Assembly: GCA_964558445.1 (NCBI GenBank)
Contig: CAZLEA010000028.1
Coordinates: 1 to 23,373 of the forward strand
Direction: 5' to 3'
Source: CAYXVJ01 sp964558445
Lineage (GTDB): Bacteria; Bacillota; Clostridia; Saccharofermentanales; Fastidiosipilaceae
Length of the DNA stretch: 23,373 nucleotides
The position numbers were made by a program, and so were the translations under genes. A model generated the notes under the pieces. The model saw nothing but the letters and a program-made list of their open reading frames with translations, made no database searches and was not told where the DNA came from. Each line of letters starts with the position of its first letter. The first letter of the stretch is position 1. This document shows positions 6,796 through 14,467 of the stretch, piece by piece.

Positions 6796-7863
6796 CTATA
6801 CATGCCCCGTATCGTCGGCCTTGTCGTAGACCCTGATATCGAGGCGGATGATATCTGCGTTTCGCCAGGAATCGATTAGCGGGCCGATATCGATGGACTT
6901 GTTCGTGAGCACGATGCCGCAGTCGCCGCCGCCCGCACCGGACGTCTTGGCCGTACCGTAGGGGGCAGCAAGCTCGATGAGACGTGTTAGTTCCTCGGTT
7001 TCGATGCTAGGGTAGAGGCTACGAAGCAGACCGCGATTGGCCTCGAGCAGACTACAGATGGCAGGTCCGTTATCGTTATCAAAGGCCTCGATCATCTGAC
7101 ACACCAAATCCTTGGAGGCGAAGAGGAAGCTACGATAAGCATCCGGATCGACTTCCGTCCGAACTTCGTCAACCAGAGAGGGCGTGGAGGCAGGGCGCTT
7201 CGTCCAAGCGATCAGGAGATCATATTCTGTTGGGGGTGTAAGCTTGCGAATCATGAGAGACGGCCAGTCCATAGCGACCAGTTCCGGTAAGCTGTGGCTC
7301 GCCTTCTGTTCCAAGACGAACTTACGATCGAAGCACTGATACGCGATCCAACCGGTAAAGGCGGAGGCAGCCAGATCTCCGAACGAGCCGTTGCTGCCTA
7401 GCTTCAGATGCGCGAGTGCCGCGAGCTTATAGATCGTGAGATCGTCTTCTTCGATCTCGTATAAGCGGCAGAGGGCACGAATCGTCGCGATCGTCACGGC
7501 AGCGCTCGAGCCGAGCCCGTACTTCGCACCTTCTTCGCTGTCGAGGTCTGAATCGACTTGCAACTTGAAGACCATCAGCCTTCGCCCCAGCTCTCTTGCA
7601 TACTGCTCCAGGATCGCGATTGCTTCGAGGATGTAGTGGAAGGGGTTGTCGCGTTTCTCGATGACGAGGCGATGCCCGACTCGCTTCCACTTCAGCGGCA
7701 GATGGGCGTACTGGCGCGAGATGATCGTGCCCTCATGTTCACAGGGTTCGACCGAGACCGTGATGAAGCGGTCGACTGCGACCAAGACGGCCGGATAGCC
7801 GTGATTGACCACCGCGTACTCGCCTGCGATGAAGAGCTTGCCAGGAGCCTTGGCGCGGATCAT
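6796..7863 (-). CDS. mvaK2: Phosphomevalonate kinase
   Basis: A GHMP-superfamily kinase of 355 residues that phosphorylates 5-phosphomevalonate to the diphosphate with ATP. The N terminus AKAPGKLFIAGEYAVV is the phosphomevalonate-kinase version of motif 1. KYGLGSSAAVTIATIRAL is the phosphate-binding motif 2, GSNGSFGDLAASAFTGW is diagnostic of this kinase, and KTSGAGGGDCGIV is motif 3. The ATG overlaps the mvaD stop by four bases (ATGA), and GGAGGT lies a suitable distance upstream inside mvaD, so translation is probably coupled. Length agrees with the bacterial family. The substrate assignment is strengthened by the operon, which holds one gene for each neighbouring step. Confidence 0.94.
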   Translation of the reverse strand: MIRAKAPGKLFIAGEYAVVNHGYPAVLVAVDRFITVSVEPCEHEGTIISRQYAHLPLKWKRVGHRLVIEKRDNPFHYILEAIAILEQYARELGRRLMVFKLQVDSDLDSEEGAKYGLGSSAAVTIATIRALCRLYEIEEDDLTIYKLAALAHLKLGSNGSFGDLAASAFTGWIAYQCFDRKFVLEQKASHSLPELVAMDWPSLMIRKLTPPTEYDLLIAWTKRPASTPSLVDEVRTEVDPDAYRSFLFASKDLVCQMIEAFDNDNGPAICSLLEANRGLLRSLYPSIETEELTRLIELAAPYGTAKTSGAGGGDCGIVLTNKSIDIGPLIDSWRNADIIRLDIRVYDKADDTGHV

Positions 7864-8810
7864 GAGAGCACCTCCGCTTGGGGTCCCGGCTTGGCCACCA
7901 GGATCTGCTCTCTGCCCAAGAGCGCAGAGAGGCGAGCGTAGATCTCCCCCGAATCCTTGGAATCGGTGATGATCTTCACATTCGGCCCCGCATCCATCGT
8001 GACGTAGGCTGCGAGCCCGTCACGTCGCATCTCGTGCACGAGCTCGATCACCCGAAGACTTAGTGGATTCATATAGAAGAAGGGTTCGTCCAGCGCGAGC
8101 AGGGTCGCGTGCATCATCATCGCATTGCGCTCGGCGATGCGTCCTACCATATGGATGTCCTGGGCACGGATCGCAGCTTGCATGTCTGCCATATCCGTAT
8201 CGTTATTCGCCACCCAGGCATCGAAGTAGCGCGATTGCAGAGCCGTCTCTTGCATCTTGCTACGTGAACTGCGAGCCTTCTGCCGATCGCTTACGATCGC
8301 GATGACCATCTGTATGTCCATCGTCTCTTCTAGGGGATAAGCCAGGGATTCGAGATCATCCCCCTTCTGCCAGACGGCAAACCCGCCAAACAACGAACGT
8401 GAAGCAGAGCCCGAACCGCGCCTGGTCAGGCGAGACAGGGCCGTCTTGTCCAAGCCACAAGCGAACACATCGTTTAGCGCCGTGGCGAGCGCTGCATAAC
8501 CCGAAGCCGAGCTTGCGAGCCCTGCTGCCGTGGGGAAGTTGTTCTCGCTTATGATCTCCACATGTTGATTGCCTACTCGGAAGAGATCGACGAAGCTACT
8601 GATCTTCTGTAGCTCCCGAGGGCCTTGGACCGTCCCGTCGAGCGTGAAGCGATCCTCCGTTAGCATCGGATCAATGCGGACTTCGGTGGTGGTGTAGAGC
8701 GCGTCCAGCGTCAGCGAGAGCGAGGAAGTGGCCGGTAGCGCAAGCTTCGTATCGGTCTTCCCCCAGTATTTGATCAGTGCGATATTCGCATGTGCCTTCG
8801 CAAGACTCAT
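7860..8810 (-). CDS. mvaD: Diphosphomevalonate decarboxylase
   Basis: Catalyses ATP-dependent decarboxylation of mevalonate diphosphate to isopentenyl diphosphate. Diagnostic blocks are AHANIALIKYWGK near the N terminus, LPATSSLSLTLD, PTAAGLASSASGYAALA (phosphate loop), SGSASRSLFGGFAVW, and VTMDAGPNVK, which holds the catalytic aspartate. The start is uncertain. ATG at 8808-8810 gives the usual family N terminus and 316 residues, with GGGA 9 bases and GGAG 2-3 bases upstream. The same frame is open to a TTG at 8910-8912 that overlaps the mevalonate kinase stop, and this would add a 34-residue Asn/Gln- and charge-rich extension with no family match and no ribosome binding site. An ATG at 8885 is a third option. 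Confidence 0.92.
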   Translation of the reverse strand: MSLAKAHANIALIKYWGKTDTKLALPATSSLSLTLDALYTTTEVRIDPMLTEDRFTLDGTVQGPRELQKISSFVDLFRVGNQHVEIISENNFPTAAGLASSASGYAALATALNDVFACGLDKTALSRLTRRGSGSASRSLFGGFAVWQKGDDLESLAYPLEETMDIQMVIAIVSDRQKARSSRSKMQETALQSRYFDAWVANNDTDMADMQAAIRAQDIHMVGRIAERNAMMMHATLLALDEPFFYMNPLSLRVIELVHEMRRDGLAAYVTMDAGPNVKIITDSKDSGEIYARLSALLGREQILVAKPGPQAEVLS

Positions 8811-8908
8811 GTCTCCGGTTCCCATCCTTTCGTCATCCGGTCTTCTATCCGGCTTCGCTTGATTCCATTGGTTCGTTTGATTCATCAGACTATTATACGC
8901 CAATTCGA

Positions 8909-9847
8909 TCAATCAAACGCCAAGAGCCATGTCTGGCTGGCCGCCTGATCGAGCAGAGCCTGCTGAACCCGCTTCGCCGAACCGAGGTCCGATACGAGAG
9001 CGAGCATGCAGCCGCCCCAGCCACCGCCGGTCAGTTTGGAACCGAGCGCACCCGCGTTTCGAGCCGCGAGAACCAAGCGATCCAGACTGTTGTTCGAGAT
9101 GCCCATCTCCGACAGATAGGTCTGCGACTCGTTCATGGCCTCGCCCATCAGACGCAAGTTATTCTCGCGCAGATAGCTTCGTACTTGCTCGCTCAAGACG
9201 CCGAGCTTGGTGATCATGTCGTCGATTCTGCTTGGGTTCTCAAGTTTCTTCTCACCAAGCGCTGCTACGGCAAGTTTCGTCTGCCCCTTCTCGCCGGTGT
9301 CTGCGACAACCAGATAGCCTCGGGCCGAGATATCGAACTGGTCCGATCCCTGATCCTTGATGAAGTACAGCGGCTTGTCCGAGACCGTGACCTTGGCATC
9401 CAGTCCGCTTGGGTTACCGTGTGCGATGCGCTCGGACACCTGGGCGAGCGTGAACAATGTCTCGTCGTCCGGAGTCTGTCCGTAGTAGTCGTAGAGGGCA
9501 CGGACCGTCGCATTGGCGACCGCCGCACTCGAACCCATCCCACGCTCTTGCGGAATCTCGGAGTCGATGCGGATATGGAAGCGATCGTCTTGGTGCCCGA
9601 TTGTTTCGAGTGTCTTCTGCACAACCGCCTGTAGATTGGCAAGCTCGCTTGGCGCGTCCGCCAGCAGACCGCTGTGATAGATGCAGTCGACCGTCATCTC
9701 ATCGGACGCCAAGACGGTGGTCCGGACGCTTACCTCCTTGAAGGGGAGGGCGATGGCGGGCTGGTGATAGACGACGGCGTGCTCGCCGATCAAGATGATT
9801 TTGCCATGAGCATGGCCTAGCCCCACGGATTTGGATTGTTTGTCCAT
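8909..9847 (-). CDS. mvaK1: Mevalonate kinase
   Basis: A 312-residue GHMP kinase that phosphorylates mevalonate at C5, the first step of the lower mevalonate pathway. GHAHGKIILIGEHAVVY is motif 1, with the conserved Lys16 and the mevalonate-kinase G-E-H-A. PQERGMGSSAAVANA is motif 2 (residues 99-113), GNPSGLDAKV contains the catalytic Asp150, and KLTGGGWGGC is motif 3. The start is secured by AAGGAGG about 7 bases upstream. The gene begins 33 bases after the TctA-type permease stop, and the ribosome binding site lies within this gap. No convincing promoter is seen there, so it is probably part of the longer operon that begins at 11477. Confidence 0.94.
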   Translation of the reverse strand: MDKQSKSVGLGHAHGKIILIGEHAVVYHQPAIALPFKEVSVRTTVLASDEMTVDCIYHSGLLADAPSELANLQAVVQKTLETIGHQDDRFHIRIDSEIPQERGMGSSAAVANATVRALYDYYGQTPDDETLFTLAQVSERIAHGNPSGLDAKVTVSDKPLYFIKDQGSDQFDISARGYLVVADTGEKGQTKLAVAALGEKKLENPSRIDDMITKLGVLSEQVRSYLRENNLRLMGEAMNESQTYLSEMGISNNSLDRLVLAARNAGALGSKLTGGGWGGCMLALVSDLGSAKRVQQALLDQAASQTWLLAFD

Positions 9848-9880
9848 AGCGAGACCTCCTTGTTTGTTCTTGACATCCGT

Positions 9881-11236
9881 TTATAAGCCGCTGAGTGTCT
9901 GGATGATAAGCGGTGCCGCATAGAGTGTCATGAACTGAACACCGTAATTCACGCCAAGCTTGTTCAGCGCACCGCAGGTGATGCCGATGAGCATGACGCC
10001 AAACACATTGATGAGTCCCGCATCCATATACGCCAGGAGCAAGATGAAGGCGACGAAGAGGCCGAGGACGGCTTCATGCGAGACGCGCCTCATGATGAAG
10101 TTTGTGATCTTGAACGCATAGCGATGGATCAGGATATAAACCAGCGTCACGGCGATGATGGCACCGATGAGGGTCGCCACGACGAATTCCGTACGACTCA
10201 GCTGATAGTGCAGATTGTTCTCCAGGCCATAAACGGGTGGTGCGTTGAACAGCGCGTTACCGGGACCGATGGCAACAGGGGAGAGCGGTATGCCGAGGGC
10301 GAACAGCGGGATGATGATTCCCGATAGATAAGTTGTCTGGGCGAGCGCACTCATCGTGACGAGGCTGCCCGAAGCCTTATCCTCGTCCTTCTTGATGCGC
10401 TTCTGGACCACTTCCCCCATGAGTAAGATGAGGCCGACAGGGCTCAAGATGAAGAGGAAATTGGATAGCAAGCCCATGAGTATCGCCCACTTACCCTCCT
10501 CCTTGTTTAGGATCTTGAAGGGGTTGAGCGTCGTCTTCGTATCGCCTGTCGGGATACGAATCTCCTTGTATTTGTCGAGCAGCAGACTCTTCTGAGAATC
10601 GCGGTTTAGCAATCCGAGCAGCGAAATGATCAGGGGACCGATCGTGATACCGAGGAAGAAGGATGTGGTAATCGTTGTCCCTTCACTCACAACACCCGTA
10701 CCCCAGTAGAGGTGGCGCAGCCCCATGAAGAGCATGGCCATCGGAATGATGCTAAGCAGCGAGAGCAGCTTGTTCTTCGACATCAGCGACAAGAAGATGG
10801 CTCCGATTACGAAGATGAGGGAAGCGTAGGGCTGAATCTGTTCGGCAAAGGGCGCGATCAAGCCCGCAATCAGAAACGAGATGGGCACAGAGATCACGAC
10901 ACCGATGACGGCAGCTGCGGCCATCTTACGGATAACTTCAGCGGACTTGCCCCTGCTCTTGATGGACATGGCATGTTCGATCAGCGGGGCCGAGAGGACG
11001 CCGCCCGGCAAGCCGACAAGCGCCGTTGGCATGAGATTCGTCAGATTGAGGGAGACGATCGACGCAATGAAGAAGGTTAGAACAAGAACCGGTGCCACGC
11101 CGGCCAGCACGAGTGCAAGCGATACAGGTAGGAGGACGGATGTCTCATCCGTTCCGGGGATGAAACCGACGAAGGTATAGATGAGGACGGCAAGCAGCGC
11201 CATGCCGATCATCTGCAGAATCAAACTAATGGGCAT
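9881..11236 (-). CDS. TctA-family integral membrane permease at the head of the mevalonate operon
   Basis: A 451-residue, strongly hydrophobic protein with about eleven or twelve predicted membrane segments. The N terminus (FVGFIPGTDETSVLLPVSLA), the NLMPTALVGLPGG stretch followed by a G-K-S-A-E block, and the ending GVNYGVQFMTLYAAPLI fit the TctA large subunit of tripartite tricarboxylate-type carriers. Such permeases normally work with a TctB small subunit and a periplasmic or lipid-anchored TctC binding protein; no TctC gene is visible. ATG 11236 has GGAGGA 8 bases upstream and overlaps the preceding small membrane gene by 11 bases. It is followed 33 bases later by mvaK1. Substrate unknown; an organic acid such as mevalonate is a hypothesis from context. 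Confidence 0.8.
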   Translation of the reverse strand: MPISLILQMIGMALLAVLIYTFVGFIPGTDETSVLLPVSLALVLAGVAPVLVLTFFIASIVSLNLTNLMPTALVGLPGGVLSAPLIEHAMSIKSRGKSAEVIRKMAAAAVIGVVISVPISFLIAGLIAPFAEQIQPYASLIFVIGAIFLSLMSKNKLLSLLSIIPMAMLFMGLRHLYWGTGVVSEGTTITTSFFLGITIGPLIISLLGLLNRDSQKSLLLDKYKEIRIPTGDTKTTLNPFKILNKEEGKWAILMGLLSNFLFILSPVGLILLMGEVVQKRIKKDEDKASGSLVTMSALAQTTYLSGIIIPLFALGIPLSPVAIGPGNALFNAPPVYGLENNLHYQLSRTEFVVATLIGAIIAVTLVYILIHRYAFKITNFIMRRVSHEAVLGLFVAFILLLAYMDAGLINVFGVMLIGITCGALNKLGVNYGVQFMTLYAAPLIIQTLSGL

Positions 11237-11477
11237 TGTCTTCGTCCTCCGAGATGATATTACGCTTAGGTTTAAACAGTAGCGCGTTGATGACGAAGCC
11301 CAAGCAGGCGCCGCCAAGACCGAGGAGTAATTGTAGCGGACGGTTATCTGCCGGTGCGAGGAAGTATAGGCCCATCGTGGTGACGATGGAGATCAAGAAG
11401 GCCTTGACCATGGAGGTGACGTCGACGACGTCGCCCCAGACTTCGATAAGTTTCTCTCTATATTTAGCGTTACGCAT
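11226..11477 (-). CDS. Small two-helix membrane protein, probable partner of the TctA-type permease
   Basis: An 83-residue protein with a charged N terminus (MRNAKYREKLIEVWGDV), two hydrophobic segments (about residues 24-41 and 48-67) joined by a short PADNRP loop, and a charged C-terminal tail KPKRNIISEDEDNAH. I do not recognise a named family. Canonical TctB subunits are longer with four segments, so this could be a reduced small subunit or an accessory factor. The start at 11477 has AGGAGG 5 bases upstream. Its last 11 bases overlap the permease start, which implies translational coupling and a shared complex. It is the first gene of the apparent mevalonate operon. The role is inferred from position only. 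Confidence 0.7.
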   Translation of the reverse strand: MRNAKYREKLIEVWGDVVDVTSMVKAFLISIVTTMGLYFLAPADNRPLQLLLGLGGACLGFVINALLFKPKRNIISEDEDNAH

Positions 11478-11519
11478 AAAACCTCCTGGTAGGATTGAAT
11501 ATCGGTACAATTCTACATG

Positions 11520-11605
11520 CTAAACCGATGACCACGTGTCACGTTCGGGCCATCGGTCGCTCGGTTACTATAACAAGCAAACCCCGGATTCGCTAGATCC
11601 GAGCC
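11520..11605. promoter_or_regulatory. Divergent control region with two inverted repeats
   Basis: The 217 bases between the divergent starts at 11477 and 11695 contain no credible gene. CCGATG (11526-11531) and CATCGG form an inverted repeat around a sequence containing CACGTG, and CGGAT-7-ATCCG near 11586-11602 forms a short hairpin. This region must hold the promoters for the mevalonate operon and the kinase gene, but no textbook -35/-10 pair for the operon was found. Confidence 0.35.
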
Positions 11606-11616
11606 ATTAAGATCGT

Positions 11617-11622
11617 TATAAT
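11617..11622 (+). promoter_or_regulatory. Candidate -10 element for the P-loop kinase gene
   Basis: A perfect TATAAT lies 73 bases before the kinase start. The hexamer 17 bases upstream (TAGATC at 11594-11599) matches the -35 consensus only partly, so the promoter is weak or another factor is needed. Confidence 0.3.
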
Positions 11623-11694
11623 CAATGATAGAAGATTCTATGGAACGATTCTGTCGTACAAATGGCATAAGTAGATAAGAAGGTAGGTGAATGG

Positions 11695-12246
11695 ATGAAA
11701 TTACTGCTCTTATTCGGCCCGGGAGCCGTCGGTAAGATGACCGTAGGGCGAGAGCTAACGAAGCAAACCGGCTTGAAGCTCTTCCACAATCACATGACGA
11801 TCGAGCCCGTGATCGAACTGTTTGGTACCGCAAACTTCACCGTCACGAACAGGCTTCGCGATATCTACTTCGAGGAGTTCTTGAAGACGGATCTGGAGGG
11901 CATCATCTTCACCTTCATCTGGGGCTTCGATCGACCCTCCGAGTGGGAGCAAGTCGATAAGCTCTATAAGCAATTCAAGGAGCATGGAGCGGACGTCTAC
12001 TTCGTCGAGTTGAATGCTTCGGAGGCAGTTCGCCTCGAGCGTAACCGAACGGAATATCGTCTACAAGAGAAGGCATCCAAGCGAGACCTTGTCGCCTCGG
12101 AAGAACGATTGTTGAATATCGACCAGCAATTTCGCTGTGTCAGTCAAGAAGGCGAAGTCACTTACCCCAATTACCTACGCATCATCAATGACGACTTGTC
12201 CGCCGAGGAGGTGGCAAGTATGATTCGCGAGCACTTCTCGCTATGA
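11695..12246 (+). CDS. P-loop nucleotide kinase-like protein (shikimate kinase/AAA-like), function unknown
   Basis: A 183-residue P-loop NTPase. The Walker A motif is LFGPGAVGKMTVG (Lys14) directly after the first strand, followed by the family-typical HNHMTIEPV. IIFTFIWGFDRPSEW occupies the Walker B/substrate region, and an Arg-rich segment (RLERNRTEYRLQEKASKR) fits the lid of small-molecule kinases. Such proteins are widespread in Firmicutes, are often labelled shikimate kinase-like, and have no settled substrate. A GGTAGGTG ribosome binding site precedes the start. The Nudix gene begins 21 bases after its stop, so the pair is probably co-transcribed and may act on related phosphorylated metabolites. 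There is no membrane segment. Confidence 0.75.
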   Translation: MKLLLLFGPGAVGKMTVGRELTKQTGLKLFHNHMTIEPVIELFGTANFTVTNRLRDIYFEEFLKTDLEGIIFTFIWGFDRPSEWEQVDKLYKQFKEHGADVYFVELNASEAVRLERNRTEYRLQEKASKRDLVASEERLLNIDQQFRCVSQEGEVTYPNYLRIINDDLSAEEVASMIREHFSL

Positions 12247-12267
12247 AATCGGCGGAGGACAATACCC

Positions 12268-13056
12268 ATGGTAACAAACAGATTCAATCCCCATCCCAGA
12301 GACAGCAGGGCACTTGAAGCACTTGCCTTTCGTTTCCTTGGCCAAACAATCGAGCTTGCAATCGATCACCGCAAGCGAGAACAAGATAGCACCTGGTCCG
12401 CCATCGTCTATCCGCTGCCTACTGGCCAAGTAGACGGCTATACCGTATTCGTGATCGGTCCCATAGAAGACAGTGAGAATTATATCGGTGAGATAGTCGC
12501 CGTGCTCTTCGACTATGGCTCGATAGCGGGTCCGGTCTTGGTCGCGGCGGCAGAGGGGATGAGACCGCATCGCTTACAGGTTCTGGAACAGATTGGGAGC
12601 GAAGTTGATCTTGCGGCTAGTTCCATGAGTATCTTCTGTCTCTATGACAAGAGCGTCGGAGCCGTGCCCTATTACCTTGCAGATGAGGGGCTTCGTTATC
12701 TTGTGATTCAATCCGTGCTCGGGCACTACTGCTTCCCGAAGGGACATATTGAGGCGGGGGAGCGAGATGAGGGAACAGCACTTCGCGAAGTCTGGGAGGA
12801 GACAGGCTTGCAAGTCGAGCTACAACCCGGCTTCCGTAAGTCTACGTCTTATATGATTCGGCCGGGCTATAAGAAGGAAGTGCTCTACTTCCTGGGACGT
12901 TTCCGAAGCCTCGACTGGCGACTTCAGGCAGAGGAGGTCAAGGCAGCTGAATTATTACCCTACGAGTCCGCTCTCCTTCGTCTGAGCTACGAGAACGACC
13001 GAAACCTACTCTCCGAAGCCGATGCCTGGCTACGTGAGAAGCAACACGGGGTATAG
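12268..13056 (+). CDS. Nudix hydrolase fused to an N-terminal inorganic-pyrophosphatase-like domain
   Basis: Residues 125-255 form a Nudix domain with a perfect box, from Gly159 through Glu165 and Arg173-Glu174 to Glu177-Glu178 and Gly180; the lead-in DKSVGAVPYY and CFPKGHIEAGE resemble diadenosine-tetraphosphate/NDP-type members. Residues 15-105 (FLGQTIELAIDH, IVYPLPTG, DGYTVFVIG, GEIVAVLFD) resemble family I inorganic pyrophosphatases, but the second metal aspartate of the D-G-x-x-x-D block is not seen, so this domain may bind rather than hydrolyse. The combination suggests cleavage of a nucleoside diphosphate derivative with sensing or disposal of a phosphate group. GGAGG 9 bases upstream supports the start. 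The gene is tail-to-tail with the acyltransferase, 3 bases apart. Confidence 0.82.
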   Translation: MVTNRFNPHPRDSRALEALAFRFLGQTIELAIDHRKREQDSTWSAIVYPLPTGQVDGYTVFVIGPIEDSENYIGEIVAVLFDYGSIAGPVLVAAAEGMRPHRLQVLEQIGSEVDLAASSMSIFCLYDKSVGAVPYYLADEGLRYLVIQSVLGHYCFPKGHIEAGERDEGTALREVWEETGLQVELQPGFRKSTSYMIRPGYKKEVLYFLGRFRSLDWRLQAEEVKAAELLPYESALLRLSYENDRNLLSEADAWLREKQHGV

Positions 13057-13059
13057 TAT

Positions 13060-14310
13060 CTAGAATGGCTCGTCATGGATGTCGGACGGCCCGCACTCGA
13101 TCCAATCAACGATGCGGATGCAATTCTGTGCTATGTCCGGTTTGAAGTTGTAGAGCTTACCATTTGAAGGCAGTTGTATATAAGTGAAATTGGTGAAGAC
13201 TTGTTGCTCCTTGAAGTAAGGGATTTCAATCCCAAGGTCCGAATCTTCGCCGTCTGCAGGTAGGAAGGCGACAAGGTCTGCTCGCATATCGAACACACCA
13301 CGAGCTTGCTTACCGCTCGGGATGAGCATGCTGAGGCCTGTCTTCATGTCCTCGCCGTATACCTGTTCTTCTAGCACACCCTCAATCGAGACATGCTTGT
13401 GTTCTTCATAACGACTCTTAGCCGTGCGGCTCCTCTGCCAGCGATGCCAATCGTACATCGAGGGGAAGTAGAGAGGGCTACTGGTCTTGCGATCCGCGGG
13501 GATGTTGAAGAGACGGTCTCGCTTCACCGAAACGGTATATGAGCAATTGTCGCAACTAAGCTCTCTTTTACCGGAGCGCATCACTAGATCTTCTTGGCAA
13601 TCGGGACAGCAGTGTAGCAGACGATGGAGGCCGAGCGCCGGCTTGCGAGTCTTATACTTGGCGAATCGATGACGCTGTTCTTGCCAACTGAAGTCGTTGC
13701 CGTCCAGTGCCCGAATCAAGATATTGTTGATTTCTTCGGCTGTATAGCGCTCCGTGTCCTTGCTACTCAGGAGCAAGCGAGCGGTAGATTCGACCGGCCC
13801 GGGGGCAAACCAGGCCTCTGACCATCTCGGCCAGCAGAGATACGCGCCGTTTGTACGGACGGTTGCGACATTGAGCTTGTAACGCTTGATCAATTTGGCG
13901 GTAGCCGGATCAAACGGTTCAGCCGCGCCATCCAGACTGCGCCTGGCTTCTGGGAAGAGGGCCAAACGGCCGTCTTGCTTGATGATCTCGAGCATACCGC
14001 GAACGGCCTTGGTGTCGGTGACGAATTGCAGCTTCGGAATCACTTGCATCCATGACATGATACGCCTGGCAAACCGCTTCTTCATCAGCGCACTGCCGGC
14101 TACGAAGTTAACTGTCTGGTGCGGGAGGGCGAGCGCGAGGAACGCCGGATCCAAGAAGTTTGTGTGATTGCCGATAATCAGAAGCGGCCCCTCAACATGT
14201 TCGATTGCGGGGTCGATCGTTCGTTGGTAGCGGAAGACGAGTTTGAACAAGGGGAGGGCGATGATTCGCAGGGCGCGAAACAAACCACGGTTGGGTGCTC
14301 TGTAAGCCAC
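13060..14310 (-). CDS. PlsC-type lysophospholipid acyltransferase with C-terminal zinc ribbon
   Basis: This 416-residue protein begins with a hydrophobic segment (ALRIIALPLFKLVFRY) and then the acyltransferase motifs NHTNFLDP (His49-x4-Asp54, catalytic) and FPEARRS (residues 119-125, phosphate binding). Members acylate lysophosphatidate or related glycerophosphates at the inner membrane face. After the catalytic half, CCPDC (Cys234/235 and 238) and CDNC (Cys253 and 256) form a zinc ribbon, followed by about 160 unassigned residues. The chosen start is GTG 14310, with GGAGA 7 bases upstream, and it fits the family N terminus. ATG codons at 14394 and 14379 lack ribosome binding sites, and the longer frame to 14610 would run across the divergent ABC gene. 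It shares a control region with that operon. Confidence 0.82.
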   Translation of the reverse strand: MAYRAPNRGLFRALRIIALPLFKLVFRYQRTIDPAIEHVEGPLLIIGNHTNFLDPAFLALALPHQTVNFVAGSALMKKRFARRIMSWMQVIPKLQFVTDTKAVRGMLEIIKQDGRLALFPEARRSLDGAAEPFDPATAKLIKRYKLNVATVRTNGAYLCWPRWSEAWFAPGPVESTARLLLSSKDTERYTAEEINNILIRALDGNDFSWQEQRHRFAKYKTRKPALGLHRLLHCCPDCQEDLVMRSGKRELSCDNCSYTVSVKRDRLFNIPADRKTSSPLYFPSMYDWHRWQRSRTAKSRYEEHKHVSIEGVLEEQVYGEDMKTGLSMLIPSGKQARGVFDMRADLVAFLPADGEDSDLGIEIPYFKEQQVFTNFTYIQLPSNGKLYNFKPDIAQNCIRIVDWIECGPSDIHDEPF

Positions 14311-14387
14311 AATCGATTCTCCAATCTGTCTGATCTGTGTAATTTTGTGTATGTTAATTGATTCTATCAGATCCCGCATTCTTTTGG

Positions 14388-14432
14388 TTGCCATGTAAGT
14401 ATCAACATTGCTATATAATGAGCAAGTATCAA
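14388..14432 (+). promoter_or_regulatory. Promoter of the ABC exporter operon with operator-like repeats
   Basis: TATAAT at 14414-14419 lies inside an inverted repeat TTGCT (14408-14412) and AGCAA (14421-14425). The whole is flanked by direct repeats AAGTATCAA at 14397-14405 and 14424-14432, which start 27 bases apart. TTGCCA at 14388-14393 may be the -35, with an 18-20 base spacer. The layout suggests a repressor site over the -10. The regulator is not identified. Confidence 0.5.
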
Positions 14433-14467
14433 TCGAAAGACGACAACGTATAAGGGGATAGACCGAC

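Noticed and set aside
8777..9634. A long open frame on the + strand across the mvaD/mvaK1 genes (285 codons)
   Set aside because: It is fully antisense to two strongly conserved enzymes, has no family motifs and no ribosome binding site; it arises from codon bias of the real genes.
9870..9887. TTGACA followed by TATAAG on the + strand near the mvaK1 start
   Set aside because: The spacing is only six bases and it points into the antisense of the TctA gene, so it is not a promoter.
11236..11317. A longer TctA start adding 27 residues
   Set aside because: The extra part is antisense-like, non-hydrophobic and deep inside the upstream small gene, while ATG 11236 has an ideal GGAGGA site.
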